DNA of 64,000 bases, from contig NZ_JAASQS010000003.1 of NCBI RefSeq assembly GCF_011762045.1, positions 1-64,000 on the forward strand. Reading direction: 5' to 3'. The position numbers were made by a program, and so were the translations under genes. This stretch comes from Rhizomicrobium electricum (GTDB lineage: Bacteria > Pseudomonadota > Alphaproteobacteria > Micropepsales > Micropepsaceae). Of this stretch, positions 8,601 to 17,325 are shown piece by piece. Positions within the stretch are counted from its first letter, which is position 1; each line of letters starts with the position of its first letter. The notes under the pieces are model-generated. The model ran no database searches, was not told the origin of the DNA, and worked only from the letters and a program-made list of their open reading frames with translations.

Positions 8601-8912
8601 GATGTCGCCGGCATGCTACGCTCGTTCAGTTACGTGGTATGGACCGCCCTTCGCACCGCTCCGACAACCGCTCAGATCGACGTCGATGCGCTGTTGACCA
8701 GCTTCGAAACGCGTTCCGCGGCCGCCTTCATGGAAGGATATGTGCGGGGTCGCGGGAGCGTTCTGGAGCCCCACGAAGAGCGATTGCTGCGGGTTTTCTC
8801 GCTCGAACGCGCCGCTTACGAGGTGGGCTACGAATTTGCCAACCGGCCGGACCAGCTTGGCGTTCCTCTGGCCGGCTTCCTCAATTTGGCCCAGACCATT
8901 TCCCAGCCGTGA
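5664..8912 (+). CDS. treS: trehalose synthase (TreS) - maltokinase (Mak/Pep2) fusion
   Basis: A 1082-residue bifunctional enzyme. Residues ~20-570 are TreS (GH13_16), which interconverts trehalose and maltose: nucleophile Asp220 in RLDAVPYL, acid/base Glu262 in LAEANQWPE, Asp328 in RNHDELTLE. The C-terminal ~450 residues are a maltokinase with an aminoglycoside-phosphotransferase-like fold: HGDLHLGQ with catalytic Asp942 and the metal-binding DFEGEP at Asp959. It phosphorylates maltose to maltose-1-phosphate, the GlgE donor. The fusion channels trehalose to the GlgE substrate and is a recurrent architecture in proteobacteria. The start ATG 5664 overlaps the glgE stop by four bases; the frame is open much further upstream inside glgE but that part is a shadow. 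Confidence 0.95.
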   Translation: MNIRLDPNLLRTSAAAPLTEDPLWYKDAVIYQLHVKSFFDGNNDGIGDFPGLISKLDYLAGLGVNVLWLLPFYPSPRRDDGYDIADYTDVHPEYGTIEDVQRFIAEAHIRGIRVITELVINHTSDQHPWFQRARKAPLGSPERDFYVWSDSDKKYAGTRIIFLDSEKSNWTWDDEAKAHYWHRFYFHQPDLNFDNPLVFEECLKVLRFWMDMGVDGLRLDAVPYLVEREGTNNENLPETHDILKRIRAEVDTYYPGRVLLAEANQWPEDIQQYFGNDDECHMLFHFPLMPRMYMALAQEDRFPVTDILRQTPDAPPNCQWTTFLRNHDELTLEMVTDRERDYLWNTYASDRRARLNLGIRRRLAPLMERDFRRIELMNGLLLTIMGTPVLYYGDEIGMGDNIHLGDRDGVRTAMQWSPDRNGGFSRADAESLAVPVISNPLYGYQAVNVEAQWRDPHSLLNRLRRGLVIRGQHKAFGRGGLRFLRPANRKVLVYLREYEGETILCVANVARTAQAVELDLSEFTGRTPVELSGNVAFPKIGQLTYLLTLPPFGFYWFVLSPDAAQPSWSTSTDENLAEHYTFVLRSGLSGILEGRSRDVLEKDILPGYLAQRRWFQQKSKEVPHVRVCTAIPIDRPDIVFAEVSATVGDSESRYAMPLAVAWEDEQSSPQESRLAFARARQRARVGLLTDGCASPKFVRAVLAAIAEGRSLQQGDDTLVFLPQPGFSAPDETAEIQWLGADSSNSAVVVGRSVMLKVFRRLVDGIHPEEEMVKELTRRGFPGIAPLLGEVSHQRSDGRSATVMVAQRFIENQGDGFHWSVEQAKRLLDDRTSLEEGHDGFETVANFVCVAGQRLGEMHRELSLPSDNPDFAPEVASQGTIAGWRIFAHKQVAAALDLLDGRDLGADTEAVRTLSAQREALMDGIDVALEAGLGSQLIRIHGDLHLGQVLVAAGDAVLVDFEGEPLKPISERRAKNSAMRDVAGMLRSFSYVVWTALRTAPTTAQIDVDALLTSFETRSAAAFMEGYVRGRGSVLEPHEERLLRVFSLERAAYEVGYEFANRPDQLGVPLAGFLNLAQTISQP

Positions 8913-9000
8913 GGGAACACGCCGTCAGCGCGGCATGGCAACCCATGGAACCGCCGAAACGTTACACCCGTTCGTAAGGGTCAACGGAGGGTCGCCGCAC

Positions 9001-11091
9001 ATGCCACTTACGCCCGGAATACTGGAGCCGGGATCCCCCGCTCCGCTGGGAGCAACATGGGACGGTTTGGGTGTCAACTTTGCGATCTTCTCGGCCAATG
9101 CGACGGCCGTAGAACTCTGCCTGTACAACGGCGCCAACCGTGAAATAGCTCGCCTCGATCTACCCGAACGCACCGATCAGGTCTGGCACGGCTATCTGCC
9201 CGGCGCCGGACCGGGCACGATCTACGGGTATCGCATCCACGGTCCCTATAAGCCGGAGGAAGGTCACCGCTTCAATCCCAACAAGCTGCTGCTCGATCCC
9301 TATGCGAAGGAGTTTTTCGGCTTGCTCCGCTGGAGCGACACGCTGTTCGGCTATCGCCTTCATTCGCCACGGGGCGACCTCAGTTTCGATCGGCGGGACA
9401 GCGGTCCCGGCATGGTCAAAGCGGTCGTCACCACCGAGAACTACGTCTGGGGCGACGACAAGCCGCCAGCCGTTCCTTGGAGCGATACCATCATCTACGA
9501 AGCGCACGTCAAAGGCCTTACCAGGCAATTCGATGAGGTGCCCGAGAGATTTCGCGGAACCTATGCCGCGCTCGGTCATCCGGCAGTGATTGCGCATTTG
9601 AGGCGTCTCGGAATTACCACCATCGAGTTGATGCCGATCCATGCCTTCCTGCAGGACAGGCATTTGATCGACAAGGGCCTGCGAAACTACTGGGGTTACA
9701 ACACGCTCGGCTTCTTCACACCGGAGCCGGGGTATATGAGCAGCGGCAGTACGAACGAGCTTCGGGCAACTATCCGCCGCCTCCACCGGGCCGGGATCGA
9801 GGTGTTGCTCGACGTGGTCTACAACCATACCTGCGAAGGCAGCGAACTGGGTCCGACACTGTCGTGGCGGGGCATCGACAATGCCAATTATTACCGGCTT
9901 GTCGACGGAAACGTCCGCCATACCATCAACGACACCGGCACCGGCAACGTGCTCGACATGGCAAGCCCGCGAGCATTGCAGATGGTGCTGGATTCGCTGC
10001 GCTACTTTGTCGAATCCTATCATGTGGACGGGTTCCGCTTCGACCTCGGCGCCACGCTCGGCCGCGAGCACACGGGCTTCGATCCGAACAGCGGATTTTT
10101 CGACGCCGTCCGGCAGGATCCGGTGCTCAATAAGGTCAAGCTGATCTCGGAGCCTTGGGATATCGGGCCCGGCGGCTACCAGCTCGGCAATCATCCACCG
10201 CCGTTCGGAGAATGGAACGATCGCTATCGCGATACGCTGCGGCGCTATTGGCGCGGCGACAGCGGACAGCGCCCGGAACTGGCACGCCGCCTATCGGGAT
10301 CGGCCGACATCTTCGCATCGCGCCGGCCGACAGCCTCGATCAACTACCTCGCCAGCCACGACGGCTCTCCGCTGGGCGATCTCGTGATGTACGAAGGCAA
10401 GCATAACGAGGCCAACGGCGAAGATAATCGCGACGGCGCGTCCGACAACCTTTCTTGCCATTGGGGCGTAGAAGGACCTACCGATCAGGAGCCGATTGTG
10501 GCGCTGCGGGAGCGGGTCAAACGCTCGATGCTGCTCAGCCTGTTCGCCTCGCTCGGCACCCCTATGCTGCTGGCTGGCGACGAATTCGGAAACTCGCAGG
10601 GCGGCAACAATAACGCCTATTGCCAGGACAACGAGATCTCGTGGCTCGACTGGGAGAAGCTGAAATCGCCGGAAGGCGCCGCTCAAATGGACTTCACGGC
10701 CCGGATGATTTCCCTGCGCAAACGCTATGCCGGGCTGCGGAGCGCAAAATTCCTGTTCGGCGAGGAGACCAGCCCCGGCTTCCGCAATCTCGACTGGCTG
10801 GACGAACGCGGCAACACCCTGAGCGAAGACGACTGGGCCAACGGCGAAGGACGCGCCCTGATCATGCGGCGGGCGTTATGGGACGGCGACGGCAAGATCG
10901 AAGTCCTGTCGCTGCTGCTCAACGGCTCGGAAAAGGCGATCGAGTTCTCGCTGCACTCGAACTGGCCGTGGCAGCTCCTGGTCGATACAGCCTATCCCGA
11001 GCGCGAGGCGGGGCCCTACGAAGGCGCAACCTACATGGTCGAAGACCGCAGCGCGGCTTTATTCACGGCCTTGGTGGAGCCGCCGAAATGA
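9001..11091 (+). CDS. glgX: glycogen debranching enzyme GlgX
   Basis: A 696-residue isoamylase-type debranching enzyme (GH13_11), hydrolysing alpha-1,6 branches of glycogen or limit dextrin. It has an N-terminal CBM48 domain (LGATWDGLGVNFAIFS) and a catalytic barrel with Asp348 in FRFDLGATLGRE, Glu384 in ISEPWDIGPGGYQ and Asp454 in LASHDGSPL. The ATG at 9001 is preceded by GGAGG at 8986-8990; the longer open frame starting inside treS lacks this and is not conserved-looking. The 88-bp gap from treS is the only sizeable spacing in the operon. The product supplies linear maltodextrin to TreY. The stop overlaps the treZ start (ATGA). Confidence 0.94.
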   Translation: MPLTPGILEPGSPAPLGATWDGLGVNFAIFSANATAVELCLYNGANREIARLDLPERTDQVWHGYLPGAGPGTIYGYRIHGPYKPEEGHRFNPNKLLLDPYAKEFFGLLRWSDTLFGYRLHSPRGDLSFDRRDSGPGMVKAVVTTENYVWGDDKPPAVPWSDTIIYEAHVKGLTRQFDEVPERFRGTYAALGHPAVIAHLRRLGITTIELMPIHAFLQDRHLIDKGLRNYWGYNTLGFFTPEPGYMSSGSTNELRATIRRLHRAGIEVLLDVVYNHTCEGSELGPTLSWRGIDNANYYRLVDGNVRHTINDTGTGNVLDMASPRALQMVLDSLRYFVESYHVDGFRFDLGATLGREHTGFDPNSGFFDAVRQDPVLNKVKLISEPWDIGPGGYQLGNHPPPFGEWNDRYRDTLRRYWRGDSGQRPELARRLSGSADIFASRRPTASINYLASHDGSPLGDLVMYEGKHNEANGEDNRDGASDNLSCHWGVEGPTDQEPIVALRERVKRSMLLSLFASLGTPMLLAGDEFGNSQGGNNNAYCQDNEISWLDWEKLKSPEGAAQMDFTARMISLRKRYAGLRSAKFLFGEETSPGFRNLDWLDERGNTLSEDDWANGEGRALIMRRALWDGDGKIEVLSLLLNGSEKAIEFSLHSNWPWQLLVDTAYPEREAGPYEGATYMVEDRSAALFTALVEPPK

Positions 11092-12773
11092 GCCGTTGGG
11101 GACCGGAGGTGCGGGACGGCGGAACCGTGTTCCGCTTATGGGCACCGGCGGCGGATGCCGTACTGCTGGAGTTGGCCGACGCGAAGCCGCTTTCGATGAC
11201 GCGTAGCGATGGCGGATGGTGGACGGTCCGTTGCGCGGCCGGGTCCGGTACGCGCTACCGCTTCCACGTCGATGGCGTATCGGTGCCCGATCCGGCCTCG
11301 CGGCGGCAATCGGGCGACGTGCATGGCTGGAGCGTCGTCGAGCGCTCCACTTATGAATGGCGCTCTCAAAGCTGGCGGCCGCGCCGGTGGGAAGAGACGG
11401 TGTTCTACGAGTTACATGCCGGCCTTTCCGGCGGCTTCCACGGCGTGATCGAGCAGCTCGACGATCTGCGCGATCTGGGGATCACCGCCATCGAACTGAT
11501 GCCCATTGGCGATTTCCCCGGACGGCGCAACTGGGGCTACGACGGCGTGCTGCCCTATGCGCCGGACGAAGCGTACGGCACCCCGGACGACCTGCGCGCC
11601 CTTATCGACGAGGCGCACGCGCGCGGGCTGATGGTGTTTCTGGACGTCGTCTACAACCATTTCGGGCCTGACGGAAACTACCTGCCCGTCTATGCGCCGC
11701 AGTTTTTCCGCAGCGACTTGAAGACGCCGTGGGGCGATGCCATCGATTTTCGCCAGGAGCCGGTGCGGCGGTTCTTCATCGACAATGCGCTCTATTGGCT
11801 GAAGGAGTTCCGCTTCGACGGATTGCGCTTCGATGCCGTGCACGCCATTCGGGACAACGGCTTTCTCGAAGCGATGGCACGGGAAGTCGGGGAGCGGTTT
11901 CCTGACCGCCATCTGGTACTCGAAAACGAGGATAACGACGCGCGCCTGCTCGAGACCTACCGTGCCCAATGGAACGACGACTTCCACAACACGCTGCATG
12001 CGATGCTGACGGGCGAGCGCGAAGGCTATTACGCCGATTTCTCCGAACGCTCCGCAGCAAAGCTCGCCCGCCTGTTGAAAGAAGGATTCGCTTTCCAGGG
12101 CGAGCGTATGGAGCACATCGATCGCCGCCGCGGCATGCCGAGCGGACATCTGCCGCCGACCGCGTTCGTCTCGTTTCTGCAGAACCACGACCAGACCGGA
12201 AACCGCGCGCTTGGCGAGCGCCTGATCGAACTCAGCGACGAGCGGGCTTTGAAGGCGGCCGTTGCGCTCCAGCTCCTGTCGCCGCAGATCCCGCTCCTGT
12301 TCATGGGCGAAGAGCGCGGGGCGCGCGAGCCGTTCCTGTTCTTCACCGATTACAATCCCGAACTGGCTGACGCCGTGCGAAGGGGCCGAGCGGCGGAATT
12401 CGCCAAGTTTCCCGCCTTCGCATCGGGGACGGCGACCGTACCGGATCCCAATGCGGAAGAAACCTATGAGCGTTGCCACCTCGGTGCCGGCGATCCGGAG
12501 TGGCGGGCGTTTTATCGCGAACTGCTGCAACTTCGCTTTTCGCTGCTGGTGCCGCGCCTCGAAGGTACGACGGCCGTCTCCTCCGAAGTGCTGTCCGAGG
12601 CAGCGGTCCTGGCGCAATGGCGCCTGGGCGACGGCGCGACGCTGACGATTGCGGCCAACCTTTCCCATGATCCCGTGCAGGTGCCGCTGCTGCGCTCCGC
12701 GCCGGTCTATGGATCAGCCGAGGGCGACATGGTTCCACCGTGCACCACGACCGTATGGATCGAAGCCGCATGA
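11088..12773 (+). CDS. treZ: malto-oligosyltrehalose trehalohydrolase TreZ
   Basis: A 561-residue GH13_10 enzyme that releases free trehalose from malto-oligosyltrehalose made by TreY. A short N-terminal CBM48-like domain (VFRLWAPAADAVLLEL) precedes the barrel. Catalytic residues: Asp249 in RFDAVHAIRD, Glu279 in VLENEDND, Asp368 in QNHDQTGN. LMPIGDFPGRRNWGYDG is typical of TreZ. ATG 11088 overlaps the glgX stop and the stop overlaps the treY start, so translation of glgX-treZ-treY is probably coupled. Confidence 0.94.
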   Translation: MSRWGPEVRDGGTVFRLWAPAADAVLLELADAKPLSMTRSDGGWWTVRCAAGSGTRYRFHVDGVSVPDPASRRQSGDVHGWSVVERSTYEWRSQSWRPRRWEETVFYELHAGLSGGFHGVIEQLDDLRDLGITAIELMPIGDFPGRRNWGYDGVLPYAPDEAYGTPDDLRALIDEAHARGLMVFLDVVYNHFGPDGNYLPVYAPQFFRSDLKTPWGDAIDFRQEPVRRFFIDNALYWLKEFRFDGLRFDAVHAIRDNGFLEAMAREVGERFPDRHLVLENEDNDARLLETYRAQWNDDFHNTLHAMLTGEREGYYADFSERSAAKLARLLKEGFAFQGERMEHIDRRRGMPSGHLPPTAFVSFLQNHDQTGNRALGERLIELSDERALKAAVALQLLSPQIPLLFMGEERGAREPFLFFTDYNPELADAVRRGRAAEFAKFPAFASGTATVPDPNAEETYERCHLGAGDPEWRAFYRELLQLRFSLLVPRLEGTTAVSSEVLSEAAVLAQWRLGDGATLTIAANLSHDPVQVPLLRSAPVYGSAEGDMVPPCTTTVWIEAA

Positions 12774-15322
12774 AGCCGCTGGCGACCTATCGCATCCAGT
12801 TCCACAAGAGCTTCACCTTCTCCGACGCGCTGAAGCAGGCCGGCTATCTTGCCCGTCTCGGCATCAGCCACCTCTACGCCTCGCCGATCCTGATGGCGCG
12901 CGCCGGTTCGATGCACGGCTACGACGTGGTCGATCACGGCCGAGTCAACCCCGAACTCGGCGGCGAAGACGGCTTCCGTGCGTTGGCGGCCGAGCTGCGC
13001 AAGAACGGCATCGGCGTCATCCTCGATATCGTGCCGAACCATATGGCGGTGGGGGGAGCCGACAATCCCTACTGGCTCGACGTTCTGGAGAAGGGACGCG
13101 ACAGCATCTTCGCCAACATGTTCGACATCGACTGGGAGCCAGCACAAGCCAATCTGCGCGACAAACTTCTGGTGCCGCTGCTCGGACAACCGATACTGGA
13201 CAGCATCAATGCCGGCGAGATTTCGCTGCAATGGGACGAGCGCCTGGGGAAATTCGCGTTCGTCTATGCCGAACACCGCTTTCCGCTGCGACGCGAGGAC
13301 TATGAGATGGTCATCGTCGGTGCGCCCTCGCCGGCCGAAGCCGATCTGACCCGCTTCTCCGAGCCGGAGGTTTTGCGCGGCCTGTTGGAGCAGCAGAACT
13401 TCCGCCTTGCCTATTGGCGGTCGGCGGGCGAACGCATCAACTGGCGGCGCTTCTTCGACATCACCAGCCTCGCCGCGCTGCGGGTGGAGGACGATGCGAT
13501 CTTCGAGCAGATCCATGCCACCGTGTTCCGGCTTTACAGCGAAGGCCTGATCGACGGCGTGCGCATCGATCACGTCGACGGCCTTTCCGATCCCGAAAGC
13601 TATTGCCGCCGCTTGCGCGCGCGCCTGGAAGCGATGACGCCGCTGAGGCCCGAAGCGCTGCCGCGCGAACCGGCGCTGATCCTGGTCGAAAAGATATTGG
13701 CGGAGGGCGAAGACCTTCCCACGGCGTGGCTGGTGGACGGCACGACCGGCTATGACTTCATGAATGCGGTGTCGGGCCTGCAGCACGCGCACGCCAACGA
13801 GGGCGCTTTCAATCGCCTGTGGACGGACCTCAGCGGGCGGCCTTCGGACTTCGAAATCGAAGAGCGGCAGGCGCGACGGGAGATGCTCGAGAACGCCTTC
13901 GCATCGGCTTTGCGAGGGGCGGCGCTGTCGTTCCAGCAGCTCGACGACGAAGGCCTGCTGGCGCCCACTGCCTTCGAAGCGGCGCTGGAACGCATTCTCG
14001 AACACTTCCGCGCCTATCGCACCTATGCCCTCGGCGACAAGCCGGAACCGCCGCCCGGACCACTCTTCGAAGCGGCGCTGCACGAGGCCGAGAATGGCGC
14101 CAGCGAAGACGAAGTGCGGGCACTGAACATCATCGCAGCGGCGATGCGCGGCGAGGAAGCGGCCGATGGTGCCGTCGCCGCCGAAGCGGTGCGGCGCTTC
14201 AACCAGCTCGCGGCGCCGGTAGCAGCCAAGGCGGTCGAGGATACCGCGTTCTATCGCTACGGGCGGCTGTTGTCGCGCAATGATGTCGGCTTCACGGCGG
14301 GGCGCTTTGCGATTTCGCCGGAGCAATTCCACGACAGCAGCCTCAAGCGGCAGGCGAACTTTCCCGCCGCCCTCCTCGCCACCGCCACGCACGACCACAA
14401 ACGCGGCGAGGACACGCGGGCGCGCCTCGCCGTTCTGAGCGAACTGCCGGAACTGTGGGAGACCGAAGTGCGCGCGTGGTTCGAACTCAACACGCCGCTG
14501 CGCCCGCCGCGGGTCGGAGCCGGCGACGAATATCAGCTTTACCAGACCCTCGTCGCCTGCCGGCCGTTCGGTCTTTCCGACGAGGCCTTGTCGGCCTTCG
14601 CGCGGCGGATCCTGGCGTGGCGCGAGAAATCGCTGAAGGAAGCCAAGCTCGAAACCTCGTGGGCGCGGCCCGATGCGGCATTCGAGAACGACCATGCCGA
14701 ATTCGTGCGGGCGATCCTCGATCCCCAGCATCCGTTCCTGGCGCGGCTCGAACGTTTTTCCGGCACGCTGGCCCCGGCGGGCGCGCTGAACGGACTGGTC
14801 GCGACGGTGCTGAAATGCACCCTGCCCGGCGTTCCGGACATCTATCAGGGTACGGAGTTATGGGACCTCTCTCTGGTCGATCCGGACAACCGGCGGCCGG
14901 TGGATTTTCATATCCGCGAGGAAATGCTGGCGGCGGCGGGCGATCCGGCCACGCATGTGAAGGACTGGCGCGACGGCCAGGTGAAGCTCGCGCTGCTGGC
15001 GCGGCTACTGAAGTTGCGCGCCGAGGAACGGGAGATTTTCGCCGGCGCCTATCGTCCGCTCGAAACCGGCGATGCGCATCTGTTCGCGTTCGCGCGGACG
15101 GCGGGCCACAAAACTTTGTTCGTCGCCGTGCCGCTGCTTTCGGCTGAGGCCGCGATCGCGCGTGGGATACCGCTGCCGGACGACCGGCTCGGCGAAGCCT
15201 TTGCATTGCCGGAGGATTTACGGGCGCGCACCTGGCGCGACGGACTGACCGGCGCCGATGTTCCGCCCCCGGACAATCGCCCGCTGTTTGCGGATTTTCC
15301 GGCGGCGGTCTTTATATCCTAG
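12770..15322 (+). CDS. treY: malto-oligosyltrehalose synthase TreY
   Basis: An 850-residue GH13_26 enzyme that isomerises the reducing-end glucose of maltodextrin from alpha-1,4 to alpha,alpha-1,1, giving malto-oligosyltrehalose. Start motif TYRIQFHKSFTF, then LYASPILMARAGSMHGYDV, typical of TreY. Catalytic residues: Asp267 in RIDHVDGLSDP, Glu307 in LVEKIL, Asp542 in ATHDHKRGEDTRARL. C-terminal region contains PGVPDIYQGTELWDLSLVDPDNRRPVD. ATG 12770 sits in an ATGA overlap with the treZ stop. Last gene of the operon; a stem-loop follows at once. Confidence 0.95.
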   Translation: MKPLATYRIQFHKSFTFSDALKQAGYLARLGISHLYASPILMARAGSMHGYDVVDHGRVNPELGGEDGFRALAAELRKNGIGVILDIVPNHMAVGGADNPYWLDVLEKGRDSIFANMFDIDWEPAQANLRDKLLVPLLGQPILDSINAGEISLQWDERLGKFAFVYAEHRFPLRREDYEMVIVGAPSPAEADLTRFSEPEVLRGLLEQQNFRLAYWRSAGERINWRRFFDITSLAALRVEDDAIFEQIHATVFRLYSEGLIDGVRIDHVDGLSDPESYCRRLRARLEAMTPLRPEALPREPALILVEKILAEGEDLPTAWLVDGTTGYDFMNAVSGLQHAHANEGAFNRLWTDLSGRPSDFEIEERQARREMLENAFASALRGAALSFQQLDDEGLLAPTAFEAALERILEHFRAYRTYALGDKPEPPPGPLFEAALHEAENGASEDEVRALNIIAAAMRGEEAADGAVAAEAVRRFNQLAAPVAAKAVEDTAFYRYGRLLSRNDVGFTAGRFAISPEQFHDSSLKRQANFPAALLATATHDHKRGEDTRARLAVLSELPELWETEVRAWFELNTPLRPPRVGAGDEYQLYQTLVACRPFGLSDEALSAFARRILAWREKSLKEAKLETSWARPDAAFENDHAEFVRAILDPQHPFLARLERFSGTLAPAGALNGLVATVLKCTLPGVPDIYQGTELWDLSLVDPDNRRPVDFHIREEMLAAAGDPATHVKDWRDGQVKLALLARLLKLRAEEREIFAGAYRPLETGDAHLFAFARTAGHKTLFVAVPLLSAEAAIARGIPLPDDRLGEAFALPEDLRARTWRDGLTGADVPPPDNRPLFADFPAAVFIS

Positions 15323-15327
15323 CAAAA

Positions 15328-15345
15328 AGGCGGGAAACCCCGCCT
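15328..15345. terminator. stem-loop after treY
   Basis: A perfect 7-bp stem AGGCGGG/CCCGCCT with an AAAC loop begins six bases after the treY stop. The plus-strand tail is only mildly T-rich (TCTTCC), while the minus strand reads into five Ts, so it may end transcripts better from the right than from the operon. Confidence 0.5.
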
Positions 15346-15942
15346 CTTCCAGACCTCCGGCAGCACGGCACGCTTGAGCCAACAAGCGCAACGACGGCAC
15401 CTTTTCGTCCTCTCGGAGTTCGCAGCGGACGGCACCACGGCGAACCAGCCCCTTGGGGCTATAATCCAGGCCGTCCACTCACGGGTGCGTGGGATACACC
15501 CTATCCTGTATGACGTTTCCACGCGGCCTCAGCCGACCACGACTCTGCACTGTCCGCGGCGAAAGCCGCTTCCATCTTCAGGCGCTCCTTGTGGGTTGTT
15601 GCCGAGACGTGGGAATGCACCCGCACGATTTCAAGAGGGTGCGACAAACGATACACACTTCGGAAAGAGAGGCATGTGCAGGTGGTGGAGGGTTATCCAG
15701 CAACAGCAGGAATGCGCCGATTGTGTTGAAAAACTGTTTTGGGCTCGTTTTTGCGCAACTTCGATTCAGCGCATGCAGTTAACACGCATCATAGATTCAA
15801 CCATGATGCAGCGCCGATTCTGGAATTGCGTTACAGCCGTCCGCGAACGAGTTTTTCAACACAATCCGCCAATTTCAGTCATTCGCCCGCAGATACTGGG
15901 TGAGAGAAAAAATGCTATCTTGGGGATCATCTGGGGGGCGCC
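15346..15942. other. gene-free spacer containing a MITE-like element
   Basis: About 600 bases between treY and the next gene, apparently of lower GC than the operon. Open frames here have no start, ribosome site or family resemblance that I can support. The only structure I recognise is the inverted-repeat-bounded element at 15719-15866. Confidence 0.5.
15719..15866. mobile_element. MITE-like 148-bp element with 17-bp terminal inverted repeats
   Basis: The left end 15719-15735 (GATTGTGTTGAAAAACT) and right end 15850-15866 are perfect inverted repeats. Both ends are flanked by CGCC (15715-15718 and 15867-15870), as expected for a 4-bp target duplication. The 114-bp interior has no coding capacity. 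This fits a non-autonomous miniature inverted-repeat element or a deleted IS remnant whose transposase acts from elsewhere. I do not assign an IS family. Confidence 0.6.
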
Positions 15943-16974
15943 ATGCGGGCGACATCTGTGACCATTTTGAGCGTGACTGCGGCCTTGTTCGCTTTGCCAG
16001 CAATCGCGGGCTCGAACTCGAAATCTGTGCCGGTCGAAGTCTGGCGGGGCGGGGATGATGGTCTCACCATCAAGCTGAGCGAAGCCGTAGAACGCGCACT
16101 CGCCGCGAGTGGCAGATTTTCGCTAAGCCGTGGAAAGCTTCCTGGAACGCTGCTCATCACCTTTCCGCACAATGTGGTGGCGAAGCCGGACCGTAATCGC
16201 CTCAGTGTGGAATATGAAGCGACGTTCTCAACAATAGGAAACCGTGTCCTCGGGGCGGTGAAAAGCGGCTGTCACGAAGACGAGTTGGTTGTCTGTGTCG
16301 ACGAGATCGTCGAAACTGCCACCGCGGCCGCGGAGTGGCTTTCCATCGACACCTTTGTGTTGCCGCGCGACGGAGATTATCTCAGCACGGCATACATCGC
16401 GGCCCTGGATAAGACCAAATCGCATAAGAAGGCGTGGGGAACCGGCTCACCGCAATCCATCGGCGTGTCGCGAGACAAACGCGGCCTTGTACTTTCGCTG
16501 AATTGGAACTGGCACGAAGGTGATGGCGTCGTGTTTGATCCAAAGAACCCGACGGCCATGATCGGGTCCGGCCGGACGTTCATCCCAACCGACACCACTC
16601 ATTTCCGTTTCCAAGACGGCAAGGTATTGCTGACCTATCAATATGTGGGCAGCGAGTCGAAATACATTACGGAAAAACTGCTCATCGGAACCTACAAGGA
16701 TACGCGCGGGCGGCGTTATGTTTTCGGCTCGGACGGCAAGGCACACTGGCCGGACCGCACGTTCCGTTATGAAATTTACACCGACATGGTTTTCGAGCAG
16801 TGCGATGAGATTTGGGATCGGGACGCCTCAAAGCCAAACGAACCAGCAATTTTCGGCTTCGTTTGGCGCGGCAACATGCTGTACCTGTACAACGCAAATT
16901 GCTCAGACGAGCAATCGCCCGGTTGCATAGTTGACCGGAAGAACCCCATCGCAGTGCTGCACAAGGTAACCTGA
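15943..16974 (+). CDS. exported protein of unknown function
   Basis: A 343-residue protein that I do not recognise. Residues 1-22 form a signal peptide (hydrophobic core SVTAALFALPAIAG with a likely cut after AIA or AG). The mature part has six cysteines, two close together in SGCHEDELVVCVDE and two in NCSDEQSPGC, compatible with disulfides in the periplasm. There is no lipobox and no membrane segment after the signal. ATG 15943 is preceded by a GGGGGG run. It stands alone between the MITE-like element and a repeat-rich spacer; codon usage looks less GC-extreme than in the trehalose operon. Confidence 0.65.
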   Translation: MRATSVTILSVTAALFALPAIAGSNSKSVPVEVWRGGDDGLTIKLSEAVERALAASGRFSLSRGKLPGTLLITFPHNVVAKPDRNRLSVEYEATFSTIGNRVLGAVKSGCHEDELVVCVDEIVETATAAAEWLSIDTFVLPRDGDYLSTAYIAALDKTKSHKKAWGTGSPQSIGVSRDKRGLVLSLNWNWHEGDGVVFDPKNPTAMIGSGRTFIPTDTTHFRFQDGKVLLTYQYVGSESKYITEKLLIGTYKDTRGRRYVFGSDGKAHWPDRTFRYEIYTDMVFEQCDEIWDRDASKPNEPAIFGFVWRGNMLYLYNANCSDEQSPGCIVDRKNPIAVLHKVT

Positions 16975-17325
16975 AGGCGCGCTCACCTCTCGAACGACTG
17001 GTTCTGGCGCAAATCAGCCTATTGCGGCGCAGCATATGATGCGAACTGTTATCACCCGTTGCTGTGAAGTCGGGAGTCAGAGCAAAAACTGGTCTCGATG
17101 AGGGCGGGGCTCAAGGCGGACGTCTTCAACCTGATATCCGCTTTTACTCTGCCCCCTAACTTTGGCCGCTGTTCGGACGGCGAGACAGATGCAGGTGGCG
17201 GAGAGGCGCCCTCAGACCATCACCTCACACCCGACTTCGGGGGGCAGAGTCCGGAATGCGCCAATTCCGGGCGTTCCATACCGCTCGGAACCAACGCTAT
17301 ACTGGGTCGTGCGGGGGATATCTGC
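16975..17325. other. repeat-containing spacer
   Basis: This holds a 25-bp segment at 16995-17019 repeated with about three mismatches at 18474-18498, and the first copy of a 71-bp direct repeat (17081-17151). The plus-strand frame that runs through it from 17098 has no ribosome site; I place the gene start at 17326. Confidence 0.5.
17081..17151 (+). repeat. 71-bp imperfect direct repeat, copy 1
   Basis: Matches 17853-17923 without gaps at roughly three quarters of positions by eye; the best-conserved core is GATGAGGGCGGG followed by AAGGCGGACGTCT. It lies upstream of the small membrane-protein gene. Confidence 0.6.

Noticed and set aside
15374..15961. 195-codon plus-strand open frame after treY
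   Set aside because: It spans the MITE-like element and overlaps the start of the next gene, with no ribosome site or recognisable domain.
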